Positions 9,301-16,607 of a DNA stretch of 23,303 nt are shown here, one piece after another. The notes beneath the pieces are model-generated. The model was given only the letters and a program-made list of their open reading frames with translations, did no database searches and was not told where the DNA came from. Source of the stretch: a virus; the IMG/VR virus record IMGVR_UViG_3300042111_000102, positions 1 through 23,303 of that record; one strand, given 5' to 3'. The translations under genes were made by a program, and so were the position numbers. Position 1 is the stretch's first letter. Each line of letters starts with the position of its first letter.

Positions 9301-9822
9301 ATAATACAATCTTTAAAAGAAAATAAATATAATATTATTGTTACACGAGTTGATGTTCCTATTAATGTTGCAAAACTAAGAAATCTTAAAAGAGCAATAG
9401 AAACTGGAAGATATGTTTATGATGATATTATTTCAAAAGATGTTGATAATGTTATTAAAACAAATTATAATAAACTAACAAAGGAACAAATAAATGTCAG
9501 AAGTGAAATTGATGGCACAACAACCGAAGGAATCGTCAAATACATTAGCGGATCAAGAGAAGAAATTGAAGCAAATATACGAGGATGGAGAGAAATTCGA
9601 GCTAGAGATGTTGAGGGAAATGCGCCAAAACCTATTGAAGAAACAAAACCAATAATTGCTTTAGGCGACGAAATAGCAAATATTCTAGATCAAGAATTTT
9701 CATTAAGCACTAAATTAGATGATGTTAATGAAATCGTACCAGAACTTAAAACCATGAGACAAATTCTTGATGAAGAAAATCAAACTAATTTATTTATTGA
9801 AAGATTGAAAGACTGTATATGA
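6325..9822 (+). CDS. Large polyvalent ejection protein with ParB-like and zeta-toxin-like domains
   Basis: A 1165-residue multidomain protein in the internal-virion block. In order: a charged helical N-terminus; a Gly/Ala-rich hydrophobic stretch at about 180-285 that could contact membrane; a ParB/sulfiredoxin-like domain at about 395-490 with VVDGHQR at residues 453-459, followed by a NLRHGTGTAIDAAK helix; a helical linker and a low-complexity Gly/Ser segment; and a P-loop kinase domain at about 900-1050 with Walker A GLPAAGKST at 913-921, an IDPDD motif at 935-939 and GRN at 984-986, as in zeta-toxin/UDP-sugar kinases. This architecture fits the polyvalent proteins described for phages and conjugative elements, which enter the cell with the DNA and act against host defences. 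Two alternative-frame ORFs lie inside it where codon use shifts to C-ending codons. The stop overlaps the next start as ATGA. Confidence 0.78.
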   Translation: MSFFFEEDKSLNTLLEPQENFYTKKELPPEQPKLGGVEARAKGREEYFTAKSFLDNFNASIKDFETRSSEVSEYRNLTEAWGEITDIMLKKNINFYNPMPDVDLYTTEFGLPSDYKSREDRVIDALKILEEEQNKNQDLKRELESKSLNNLDAILKKISVNAKDSEAYANELYQNTNFSGKIGNFAGTAVGYLKEPSVLVSLPAGFAYGFGTTALQTFLKTAYYETVLGAGAEASRQLNVQPYRKKLGYEGAGFEEGAKEVFWSALLAGGIGGVLNTGVYGISKLFSKTTPDMQVKMISKIQNNIENLTDEQVLKIYKENFPEQFKTKDTDAAAQFVEDRIFENKQNPMVDNVRSRDLHNERTAEVTANLLNDEPILIPDELPQKLKFEDILKGGSIEEFDINKLSTDAKTFQYKSETNEFGISQKLMEVTKWDQPSSSSILVYEFKDGRLAVVDGHQRFGLAKKLIDQKPKLYGYRIREVDGYSPDHAMLQGVAINLRHGTGTAIDAAKMMRVKNFDINAIMASMPIKTEIVKVAQGLTKLSNESFSMVVNKFIDYKIASRVGELLPDKELHVSALSILKKQRIDNMQQVDLILKQIRETPSVKMKEQTLFGVEEFKQSLIVEKAALLSQFTKSTKDKKKLFSLVLREDELLTSVGNKLDNINNEKILTQNAKIQEKIEILATRVGQLSTDLTEAAKLYQAGRKAEARKYFANAVDRAAERGDFDGINASGSPDNNAIKTEIQTGTPGSRPKSENLSNKLFDQPGGKGSVDQSQSLKNEILVGEEVPPAKPTQTDLTNSINAKNKVLDEKELRIVKNIDEKLSSGNPTIENVEDIRNSDVLKKIIKDQDVYYEQYRTDVSPNFVNGKFTDEYLNNKIYKLGKKEYKGIDNIINAIYQTGSETKDRIAFIVTGLPAAGKSTFTNDIKTIVKSIVIDPDDFKKVIPEYKKGIGTSATHKESKVFFRKMGEKAIGNGDNIILPILGRNEQSLNEIIQSLKENKYNIIVTRVDVPINVAKLRNLKRAIETGRYVYDDIISKDVDNVIKTNYNKLTKEQINVRSEIDGTTTEGIVKYISGSREEIEANIRGWREIRARDVEGNAPKPIEETKPIIALGDEIANILDQEFSLSTKLDDVNEIVPELKTMRQILDEENQTNLFIERLKDCI
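8339..8596 (+). CDS. Possible overprinted small protein inside the ParB/zeta gene
   Basis: An 85-codon ORF in the +1 frame of the 1165-residue protein gene. It is Lys/Gln-rich, with a Pro/Ser-rich middle and a C-terminal helix (LKLRYKQALQEAD). No good Shine-Dalgarno precedes the ATG, which is the main weakness. In its favour, the host frame here abruptly uses C-ending codons (ATC, CTC, GCC, TAC, ACC), rare elsewhere in this genome. In the +1 frame each of these supplies a C at codon position 2, giving Ser, Pro, Thr or Ala. By hand count, 48 of 94 bases at 8401-8494 are G or C, against roughly a quarter to a third nearby. A shadow ORF in a recombined segment is the alternative. Confidence 0.4.
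   Translation: MRKSKKKLKSLQPELDNSLQISQKQPSSTKQEEKPKQENTLPTLSIEQQKEAILMGSMLADHQTIMQLKLRYKQALQEADQNQKT
9494..9655 (+). CDS. Possible overprinted 53-residue protein inside the ParB/zeta gene
   Basis: A 53-codon ORF in the same +1 register as the one at 8339-8596, lying just after the zeta-like kinase domain. It has an AAGGA ribosome-binding site (9481-9485) eight bases before ATG. The product starts MSEVKLMAQQPKE and continues as one amphipathic charged helix ending in RQNLLKKQNQ. The host frame again switches to C-ending codons (GTC, GGC, ACC, ATC, TAC, AGC) over exactly this stretch, and its hand-counted G+C is about 42% over 9511-9630. A good RBS, ATG start, sensible composition and correlated codon bias together make it the better of the two overlap candidates. 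Function unknown; it could be a small scaffold or core partner encoded within its partner gene. Confidence 0.5.
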   Translation: MSEVKLMAQQPKESSNTLADQEKKLKQIYEDGEKFELEMLREMRQNLLKKQNQ

Positions 9823-12503
9823 GTTATAAAGATTGTATCACTAATGGTATTGCAGAAGGTAATGTTACCAAAAATCAAGCTGATGAACAGATAAAGTTAT
9901 TTGATGAAAAGGTAGAAGAATATCTAGCTAAAGGTATGTCGCAAGTGGATGCTGAAAAACAAGCAGCCAAAGATTCTTTTGATATTTTTAAATACGAAGC
10001 AGCAGAAAAAAAACGTAGAGAATTATTAACTCTTAAAGCTCAACAAAGAATTTTAAAACATTTTAAAACTTATAGAAATATGAATGGAGAAGTAGATTAT
10101 GGCAATGCAGGTATATCTGTTTTGTCCCCTGATGATTATTCACCACATATTACTGTAGAAAATCAAGCGAAGATTGTTAAGGGACAAGCTCATAAAATAT
10201 TAGTGGATGTATTAGATACATTCAAACCAGGATTTGGTGGATATGAAAGAAATAAAGCTACATTAAATATGTTAGTTAGAGAAATTATAGAACCAGGTTC
10301 TACTAAAAATCAAGCAGCAAAAGAAATGGCAGAAGCATGGAAAGCAACTTCAGAATTTTTAAGATTAGAATTTAATAAATATGGTGGAAGAATACCATCT
10401 AGAAAAGATTGGGGTTTGCCACAAGCTCACGACACATTAGCAATTAGAAAAACAAATAAAGAAGATTGGATTAATTTTACTATTGATAGATTAGATATGG
10501 TTAAAATGATTAATGAAAAAACTAATCTTCCTTTTAATGAAAAGACTTTAAGATTAGCATTATCCGATGTTTATGAAACAATCGTTAATGAAGGTTTTAA
10601 TAAAGTAAAACCAACACAAAGAACTTTTGGAAGTAATCTTGCATCACGTTATACAGATCATAGATTTTTAGTTTTTAAAAACGCACAGTCTTGGATTGAA
10701 TATCAAAATAGATTTGGCAATAACAATGCATTCCAAGTAATGATGGATCACATTAATAAAATGTCTAGAGATATTGCATTAATGAAAGTTCTTGGAGCTA
10801 ACCCTGATGCAACAATTTCTTACATGACTACTCTTATTAAAAAACAAGCTCAAATAGATGTTACTAAACAAGTAAGACTTCCTGTTGCTAAACAACAATT
10901 AGAAGAGGCAAAAGCATTATTAGCTAAATCTACTGATCCTGTTGAAATTGAAAAACTAAATAGACAAGTAAGTCAATATGCTCAAGATATTGCTGATGCT
11001 GAAAAATTTAATAGAAAGTCAATAGCTCAATTCTTTGGTTCGTTAGAAGAAGATAGAGCTAGTAAAAAAATAGAATTAATTAAAAATTTATATGGTTATC
11101 ATAAAGGTGCTTTAACAAACCCAGTTGATGGGTTTGTAGCAAGATCTTTAGCAGGTTTAAGACATATATTAACATCAGCTCAATTAGGATCTGCATCAGT
11201 TCTTGCTTTAACAGACTTTAACTGGAGTAGAGCTACATCAGCTCATGTTGGTTTACCACAATGGAGAACAGCACAAAATAGTTTAAAATTATTATTTGAT
11301 CCTTTAAAAAGTAGTCAAAGATCAAAACTTGCAATTAGACTTGGTTTAGTTGCTGAACACTGGAGTACAGTAGCATCTGCATCTGCTAGATATCTTGGAG
11401 AAATAGAAGCTCCACAAATAACAAAAAGAATATCAGATTCTATTTTAAGAATATCTGGTTTATCACATTTAACTCAAGCTGGTAGATGGAGCTTTGGAAT
11501 GGAGTTAATGGGGTTTTGGGCTGAGAATGTTGGTAAGAAATTTAATGAATTACCAGAAGCAATGCAAAAAACATTTTTACGTTATGGAATAAATGATGGA
11601 TCTTGGGATATTATTCGTCAAACAAAATTATATGATGCTGGTATTGATGATGTTAATTATGCAAATAAAGGTGCAACATTTTTAAGACCCGATGATATTA
11701 GATCAAGAGCTGATTTAACTGAAAGTTTAAGAGAAGATTTAACAACAAAACTAATGGAATTAGTTATTAACGAAACAGAATTTGCAATTCCTGCAACTTC
11801 AGCAAGAGGTAAAGTTGCATTATTTGGCAATCAAAGATCAGGAACAATCGGTGGAGAATTAATCAATTCTGTTGCAATGTATAAAAACTTTCCAATTACA
11901 TTTGCTTATACTCATTTAAGAAGAGGATTTACTCAAACAAATTTAACTGGCAAAATGAAATATGTAGTTCCTTTAGTTATTTCAGGAACTTTATTTGGAG
12001 CTTTAGCTTATGAGCTTGGTGAGATAACAAAAGGTAGAGACGTTACTTCTCCAGAATCAATGAAAGATCCTAAATATTGGGTTAGAGCAATGATTAAAGG
12101 TGGTGGACTTGGTATCTTTGGAGATTTCTTAACTGCATCACAAAATCAATATGGAAGAAATTTATCAGGAACAATACTTGGCGCTCCTGCAGGTTTCTTT
12201 GAAGATGTTGCTAAACTTACATTTGGTAATTTAATTAATTTAGTCTCAGGAGAGGAAACTACTTATGGAAGAGATGTAAGTGATTTTTTAAGACAATATA
12301 CTCCTGGAGCTAGTTTATGGTATGCCAGACTAGCTTTGGAAAGACTTATCTTTGATAACATACAAAAAATGATAGATCCTAAATTTAATGATAGAGTTAT
12401 TAGACGAATTAATAAATATAGAGATGAATACAATAAAGAATATTTTTGGAAACCAGGAGAAAGTTACCCTGAAAGATCACCAAAAATTAATATATTTGAA
12501 TAA
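9819..12503 (+). CDS. Large internal virion / ejection protein (gp16-like position)
   Basis: An 894-residue protein at the T7 gp16 position. The N-terminus (MSYKDCITNGIAEG) and the WGLPQAHD segment near residue 200 are shared with large internal proteins of many podoviruses and prophages. The body is mainly helical with coiled-coil-prone Glu/Lys/Gln stretches around 340-410. A hydrophobic segment near 713-733 (VVPLVISGTLFGALAY) could span or insert in a membrane, fitting a role in the ejection conduit. No lytic transglycosylase signature (a Glu in an ES-x-G context) is evident, unlike T7 gp16. It starts inside the stop of the ParB/zeta gene (ATGA), so the two are probably made in fixed ratio. 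Confidence 0.72.
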   Translation: MSYKDCITNGIAEGNVTKNQADEQIKLFDEKVEEYLAKGMSQVDAEKQAAKDSFDIFKYEAAEKKRRELLTLKAQQRILKHFKTYRNMNGEVDYGNAGISVLSPDDYSPHITVENQAKIVKGQAHKILVDVLDTFKPGFGGYERNKATLNMLVREIIEPGSTKNQAAKEMAEAWKATSEFLRLEFNKYGGRIPSRKDWGLPQAHDTLAIRKTNKEDWINFTIDRLDMVKMINEKTNLPFNEKTLRLALSDVYETIVNEGFNKVKPTQRTFGSNLASRYTDHRFLVFKNAQSWIEYQNRFGNNNAFQVMMDHINKMSRDIALMKVLGANPDATISYMTTLIKKQAQIDVTKQVRLPVAKQQLEEAKALLAKSTDPVEIEKLNRQVSQYAQDIADAEKFNRKSIAQFFGSLEEDRASKKIELIKNLYGYHKGALTNPVDGFVARSLAGLRHILTSAQLGSASVLALTDFNWSRATSAHVGLPQWRTAQNSLKLLFDPLKSSQRSKLAIRLGLVAEHWSTVASASARYLGEIEAPQITKRISDSILRISGLSHLTQAGRWSFGMELMGFWAENVGKKFNELPEAMQKTFLRYGINDGSWDIIRQTKLYDAGIDDVNYANKGATFLRPDDIRSRADLTESLREDLTTKLMELVINETEFAIPATSARGKVALFGNQRSGTIGGELINSVAMYKNFPITFAYTHLRRGFTQTNLTGKMKYVVPLVISGTLFGALAYELGEITKGRDVTSPESMKDPKYWVRAMIKGGGLGIFGDFLTASQNQYGRNLSGTILGAPAGFFEDVAKLTFGNLINLVSGEETTYGRDVSDFLRQYTPGASLWYARLALERLIFDNIQKMIDPKFNDRVIRRINKYRDEYNKEYFWKPGESYPERSPKINIFE

Positions 12504-12509
12504 ATAGGA

Positions 12510-12539
12510 TAGACATTAACGATTGAATTTAATATAGGG
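12510..12539 (+). promoter_or_regulatory. Promoter-like site ahead of the tail fibre gene
   Basis: This 40-base gap is one of the few real intergenic spaces in the structural block. It holds a sigma70-like pair, TAGACA (12510-12515) and TATAGG (12533-12538), 17 bases apart. The TATAGGGA core also resembles the end of T7-type promoters (TATAGGGA), with TAAT-like bases upstream. AGGGA also lies close to the ATG at 12544 and could serve as ribosome-binding site. Which polymerase would use it cannot be told from this window, since no phage RNA polymerase gene is present here. Confidence 0.4.
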
Positions 12540-12543
12540 AATT

Positions 12544-15500
12544 ATGACAATATCATCAACTACAGTTAGAAATAGTTATTCAGGCAATGGATCAACTACA
12601 GTTTTTGCATATACATTTAAAATCTTAGATGATGATGAAATTCAGGTTATTATCAGATCTTCAACAGGAACTGAAACTATAAAAACAAAAACAACTCATT
12701 ATACAGTATCTGGTGTAGGTGTTGCTGGAGGTGGTAATATCACATTCTTAACAGCTCCTGGATCAACTGAAACAGTAGTTTTAAAAAGAAATACAACTAA
12801 AACACAAGAAACAGATTACGTAGCTAACGATCCATTCCCAGCTAACTCTCATGAGGAAGCTCTAGATAGAGTTACAATGATAGCTCAAGAAATTCAGGAA
12901 GAATTAGGAAGAGCAATTAAATTATCTAAAACAAATACAATGACATCTACTGAGTTTACAGTGGGTGCTGCAGATCGTGCTAATAAAATTTTAGCATTTG
13001 ATGGTAATGGAGAAATATCAGTTACACAAGAGCTTGGAACTTACAGAGGAAACTGGGCTACAGCCACATCTTACAATGCTAGAGATTTAGTTAAAGATAC
13101 ATCTACTGGTAATATTTTTATTGTTGATACTGCACATACTTCTTCTGGTTCACAACCACTAACTACAAATGCTAACTCTGCTTATTATGAATTAATTGTT
13201 GATAACGCATCAGCATCTGCAAATGCCAATGCGGCTTCAAACCACGCATCTAACGCATCTAATCATGCGTCTAATGCTAGCAATCATGCTACAAATAGTT
13301 CTAATCACGCATCTAATTCAAGCAATCACGCATCTAATGCTTCTAACTCAGCAAATAGTTCTAGCAATCATTCTTCTAACGCATCTAATAGTGCAAACAG
13401 TTCTGCAAACTTTTCATCTAATAGTTCTAACTTTGCGAACAATTCTAGCAACAGTGCTAACTCAGCATCAAATCATTCTAGCAACTCAAGTAACTTTGCT
13501 AACAATAGTTCTAATAGTGCTAATGATTCAGCTAACCACGCATCAAATTCTAGTAACTTTGCTAATAACAGTTCTAATAGTGCAAACACTTCAGCTAATC
13601 ATGCAAGTAATTCATCTAACTTTGCAAACAATAGTTCAAATCATGCAAGCAATTCTTCAAACCATGCTAGCAATAGTTCTAACCATGCAAGTAATAGCTC
13701 TAATCATTCTGCAAACTCATCAAACTTTGCTAACAACTCTAGCAATCATTCTAGCAACTCATCAAACTTTGCTAATAATGCTTCTAATCATTCTAGTAAT
13801 GCTGCTAATCATGCTAGTAATGCAGCAAATAGTGCCGCAGCGGCAGCTGCGAGTGCAGAAACATTTGATGATGTTTATTTAGGTTCTAAAGCAAATGATC
13901 CAACAGTTGATAATGATGGAGATCCTTTAACTGCTGGTGATTTATATTACAACTCAACTTCTGGTAATTTAAAATACTACACAGGTTCAGCTTGGATAGC
14001 TGTAACTTCAGGTGGTATTTCAGATTTAGTACAAGATACATCTCCACAACTTGGTGGTAATTTAGACGTTAATACATATTCAATTACATCAACATCTAAT
14101 GGTAATATTACATTACAACCTAATGGTACTGGAGATGTAGTATTATCTGCAGATACAGTTAAAATTGGTGATACTAATACTGATGCTATTTTAACTACAG
14201 ATGGTACTAGCGATATAACAATTAGCACAAACTCTGGAACTAATTCTGGAACTGTTAAAATATTTGATGGTGCTAATGGTAATATAGAAATAACTCCTAA
14301 TGGAACTGGTGTTGTTAAATTAGATGGATTATCTTATCCAACTGCTGATGGTTCTGCTGGACAAGCTCTTGTTACAAATGGATCTGGTGTATTAAGTTTT
14401 GCAACAGCTGGTATAGCTTGGCAATCAGTTCAAACATCTGGTTTTACTGCAGTTGCTGGTAGAGGTTATCCTTGCAACACAACATCATCTGCATTCACAG
14501 TAACATTACCTGCATCACCATCTGCTGGAGATACAATTATATTAGTAGATTACGCAGGAACTTTTGATACTAACACACTTACAATTAATCCTAATGGAAA
14601 TAAAATAGAAGGTGCAACATCTAATTTAAGATTAACAGGTGAGAGAGAAGGTGCAACATTAACTTATATAGATGCAACACAAGGTTGGATAGCAAGTTCA
14701 GGTATTAATGAAGGAACAGATGCTTTATCACCATTAAGTTATTCAGTAGATTTTTTAGTAGTAGCTGGAGGAGCTGGGGGTGGATCTGGTAATGGTTCAG
14801 GTGGAGGTGGAGGCGGTGGTGCAGGTGGTTATAGAACATCAACTCAAACAGTAAATGGTGGAACAGTAATTACAGTAACAGTAGGAGATGGAGGTGCAGG
14901 TGGAATTGCTCCATATACAAATGACGATGCTGTAGCAGGTAGTAATTCATCTATATCAGGTTCAGGATTAACAACAATTACTTCAGCTGGAGGAGGAAAA
15001 GGTGGAGCTGCAATTGCAAATGGAGGTAATGGTGGTTCAGGTGGAGGTGGTGGTTATGGTCCATCAACTGGAGGTAATGGAAACACTCCTAGCACATCAC
15101 CAAGTCAAGGAAATAATGGAGGTAATTCTGGCTCTGTAAGAGGTGGTGGCGGTGGTGGAGGTTCTAGTGCTGTTGGTGCTTCTGTAGCTGGTGATGGCTA
15201 TGCTGTTCCTGGAGGAGCAGGTGGAGCAGGTGGAGCAGGTACGGCAAATTCAATAACAGGTTCTTCAGTAACAAGAGCTGGAGGAGGAGGCGGAGGAGCT
15301 TATGGAACAGGTGGTTCAGGTGGTTCAGGTGGTGGAGGAGCAGGAGGTGGAGCTTCTACTAATGGTTCAAATTCTTCACCTGCTAATTCAGGTTCAGGTG
15401 GAGGTGGAGGCGGTGGAGCTGCAAACACAGATGGAGGAAGTGGAAGTAAAGGAGTTGTTATATTAAGTATGCCAGATGCAAATTATACAGGAACAACTAC

Positions 15501-15579
15501 TGGTTCTCCAACTGTTGCTACAGGAGTTTCAGGAAAAACAGTTTTAACATTTAATGGTTCAGGGAGTTACACAGCATAA
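12544..15579 (+). CDS. Tail fibre protein with T7-type N-terminus, Asn/Ser heptad shaft and Gly-rich tip
   Basis: A 1011-residue receptor-binding fibre. Residues about 1-140 match the T7 gp17-type virion-attachment domain (STTVRNSYSGNGSTTVFAYTF, a YTVSG block, EEALDRVTMIAQEIQEELGR). A short cap (about 165-215) leads to 28 seven-residue repeats at 231-426, consensus [SA]-S-N-[HFS]-[AS]-[SN]-N, then an Ala-rich heptad pair to 440. Next is a YLGSKANDP...GDLYYNSTSGNLKYYTG domain, then beta-rich repeats with two NGNI-x-x-x-PNGTG motifs. Residues about 742-970 are strongly glycine-rich (GGGGGGGAGGY and similar), like polyglycine adhesin tips. Expected to be a homotrimer. The tip should set host range; that is inference from known phage adhesins. 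Confidence 0.88.
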   Translation: MTISSTTVRNSYSGNGSTTVFAYTFKILDDDEIQVIIRSSTGTETIKTKTTHYTVSGVGVAGGGNITFLTAPGSTETVVLKRNTTKTQETDYVANDPFPANSHEEALDRVTMIAQEIQEELGRAIKLSKTNTMTSTEFTVGAADRANKILAFDGNGEISVTQELGTYRGNWATATSYNARDLVKDTSTGNIFIVDTAHTSSGSQPLTTNANSAYYELIVDNASASANANAASNHASNASNHASNASNHATNSSNHASNSSNHASNASNSANSSSNHSSNASNSANSSANFSSNSSNFANNSSNSANSASNHSSNSSNFANNSSNSANDSANHASNSSNFANNSSNSANTSANHASNSSNFANNSSNHASNSSNHASNSSNHASNSSNHSANSSNFANNSSNHSSNSSNFANNASNHSSNAANHASNAANSAAAAAASAETFDDVYLGSKANDPTVDNDGDPLTAGDLYYNSTSGNLKYYTGSAWIAVTSGGISDLVQDTSPQLGGNLDVNTYSITSTSNGNITLQPNGTGDVVLSADTVKIGDTNTDAILTTDGTSDITISTNSGTNSGTVKIFDGANGNIEITPNGTGVVKLDGLSYPTADGSAGQALVTNGSGVLSFATAGIAWQSVQTSGFTAVAGRGYPCNTTSSAFTVTLPASPSAGDTIILVDYAGTFDTNTLTINPNGNKIEGATSNLRLTGEREGATLTYIDATQGWIASSGINEGTDALSPLSYSVDFLVVAGGAGGGSGNGSGGGGGGGAGGYRTSTQTVNGGTVITVTVGDGGAGGIAPYTNDDAVAGSNSSISGSGLTTITSAGGGKGGAAIANGGNGGSGGGGGYGPSTGGNGNTPSTSPSQGNNGGNSGSVRGGGGGGGSSAVGASVAGDGYAVPGGAGGAGGAGTANSITGSSVTRAGGGGGGAYGTGGSGGSGGGGAGGGASTNGSNSSPANSGSGGGGGGGAANTDGGSGSKGVVILSMPDANYTGTTTGSPTVATGVSGKTVLTFNGSGSYTA
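13234..13863 (+). repeat. Array of 21-bp heptad-coding repeats in the fibre gene
   Basis: Thirty consecutive 21-base units code the fibre shaft: 28 conform to [SA]SN[HFS][AS][SN]N and the last two are Ala-rich. Within it, 13423-13611 is three successive 63-base units (SSNFANN, then SSNSAN plus S/D/T, then an H-containing heptad), showing amplification at two scales. The DNA copies differ at synonymous positions, so they are not freshly copied. A long open reading frame in another frame over the array is a by-product of its periodicity. Confidence 0.9.
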
Positions 15580-15980
15580 TGGCTAGCTTTGCAAAAATAG
15601 GATTAAATAATAAAGTAATAGAAGTTCTTTCAGTAGTTAATAAAGTTCTTCATGACTCTAATGGAGTTGAACAAGAAGTTAATGGTATTGATTTCTTAAC
15701 AAAATTAACAGGTTATCCTGTATGGAAACAAACATCTTATAACACTCATGGTGGAGTACATGATAATGGTGGCACACCTTTAAGAAAAAATCATGCAGGA
15801 ATAGGTTATACTTATGATGAAGATAGAGATGCTTTTATTCCAAAAAAACCTTTTAACTCTTGGGTATTAAACGAAAATACTTGTTTATGGGAATCTCCAA
15901 TACCTTATCCACAGGATAACAATAGATATAATTGGAACGAACAAAATCAATCTTGGGATTTAATAGAAGATAATATATAA
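15579..15980 (+). CDS. Fibre-adjacent protein of a type common in marine phages
   Basis: A 133-residue protein with the recognisable start MASFAKIGLNNKVIEVLSV, then a GYPVWKQTSYNTHGG-type region, an AGIGYTYDEDRDAF-type hairpin, and repeated W-x(n)-W/Y elements (FNSWVLNENTCLWESP, YNWNEQNQSWDL). Proteins like this occur next to tail fibre genes in cyanophages and pelagiphages. They are usually listed as structural or hypothetical, and no biochemical role is established to my knowledge. The start overlaps the fibre stop as TAATG, so it is coupled to the fibre. It could be a small fibre-associated or particle protein. Confidence 0.7.
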   Translation: MASFAKIGLNNKVIEVLSVVNKVLHDSNGVEQEVNGIDFLTKLTGYPVWKQTSYNTHGGVHDNGGTPLRKNHAGIGYTYDEDRDAFIPKKPFNSWVLNENTCLWESPIPYPQDNNRYNWNEQNQSWDLIEDNI

Positions 15981-15992
15981 TTTAATCAAACA

Positions 15993-16607
15993 ATGATTGA
16001 ATCTAATATTAATGGGATATTCCCAACACCTATTTATATATCTAAATTAAATAGAGAATTAACACCATTAGAATTAAAGTTTGTAGATAAATCTAAAAAA
16101 GATTTCTATAAAAATGATGGCAACATTACATCAAACAATAATTATATTCTTAATGAAAAACCTTTTGTTAATATTAAAAAAGAATTAGATTTAAGAGTAC
16201 AAGATTATTTTAATAAAATAATATCTCCAGCTAATAACATCACACCTTACATTACTCAATCTTGGTTAAACTATACTGAAAAAAATCAATATCATCACAA
16301 ACACGCACATCCTAATTCATTGGTATCAGGAGTATTCTATATTAACTGCCATCAAGAACACGATAAGATCAAATTCTTTAATGATAATTACAAAACTATC
16401 AAACTAGAAGTTAAAGATTGGAATATATGGAACTCAGAATCTTGGTGGTTTTCTGTGAAAACTGGAGATGTAATACTATTCCCATCATCATTAACTCACA
16501 TGGTAGAAACTAAAGAAGGAGATAACACTAGAATTAGTCTTGCTTTTAATGTCTTTATAAAAGGAACTATTGGTAATAATAAATCTTTAACTGAACTTAT
16601 ATTATGA
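15993..16607 (+). CDS. 2OG-Fe(II) oxygenase-like protein
   Basis: A 204-residue protein resembling the 2-oxoglutarate/Fe(II)-dependent dioxygenases found in marine phages (the TIGR02466-type group). It begins with the FPTPIYISKL start typical of that group. A histidine-rich metal-site strand follows at 101-109 (HHKHAHPNS) before VSGVFYI, and the double-psi-like end carries GDVILFPSSLTH (H169) and R180 in NTRISLAFN, the usual distal Fe ligand and 2OG-binding Arg. The substrate is unknown; relatives are proposed to hydroxylate proteins or small molecules. It lies 12 bases after the fibre-adjacent gene, with a weak ribosome-binding site, and overlaps the next start by ATGA. Confidence 0.78.
   Translation: MIESNINGIFPTPIYISKLNRELTPLELKFVDKSKKDFYKNDGNITSNNNYILNEKPFVNIKKELDLRVQDYFNKIISPANNITPYITQSWLNYTEKNQYHHKHAHPNSLVSGVFYINCHQEHDKIKFFNDNYKTIKLEVKDWNIWNSESWWFSVKTGDVILFPSSLTHMVETKEGDNTRISLAFNVFIKGTIGNNKSLTELIL

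Noticed and set aside
9819-12503. Lytic transglycosylase domain expected in a gp16-like protein
   Set aside because: No catalytic ES-x-G type motif was found on reading through the protein.
13234-13863. Regular short repeats considered as a CRISPR-like array
   Set aside because: In-frame 21-bp coding units with no spacers; they form the fibre shaft.
13196-13882. A 228-codon open frame over the fibre repeat array
   Set aside because: It is a by-product of the 21-bp period: its product is a monotonous Ile/Leu/Thr/His string, has no RBS and tracks the repeat exactly.
13977-14228. - strand ORF in the fibre gene
   Set aside because: Antisense shadow; no RBS.
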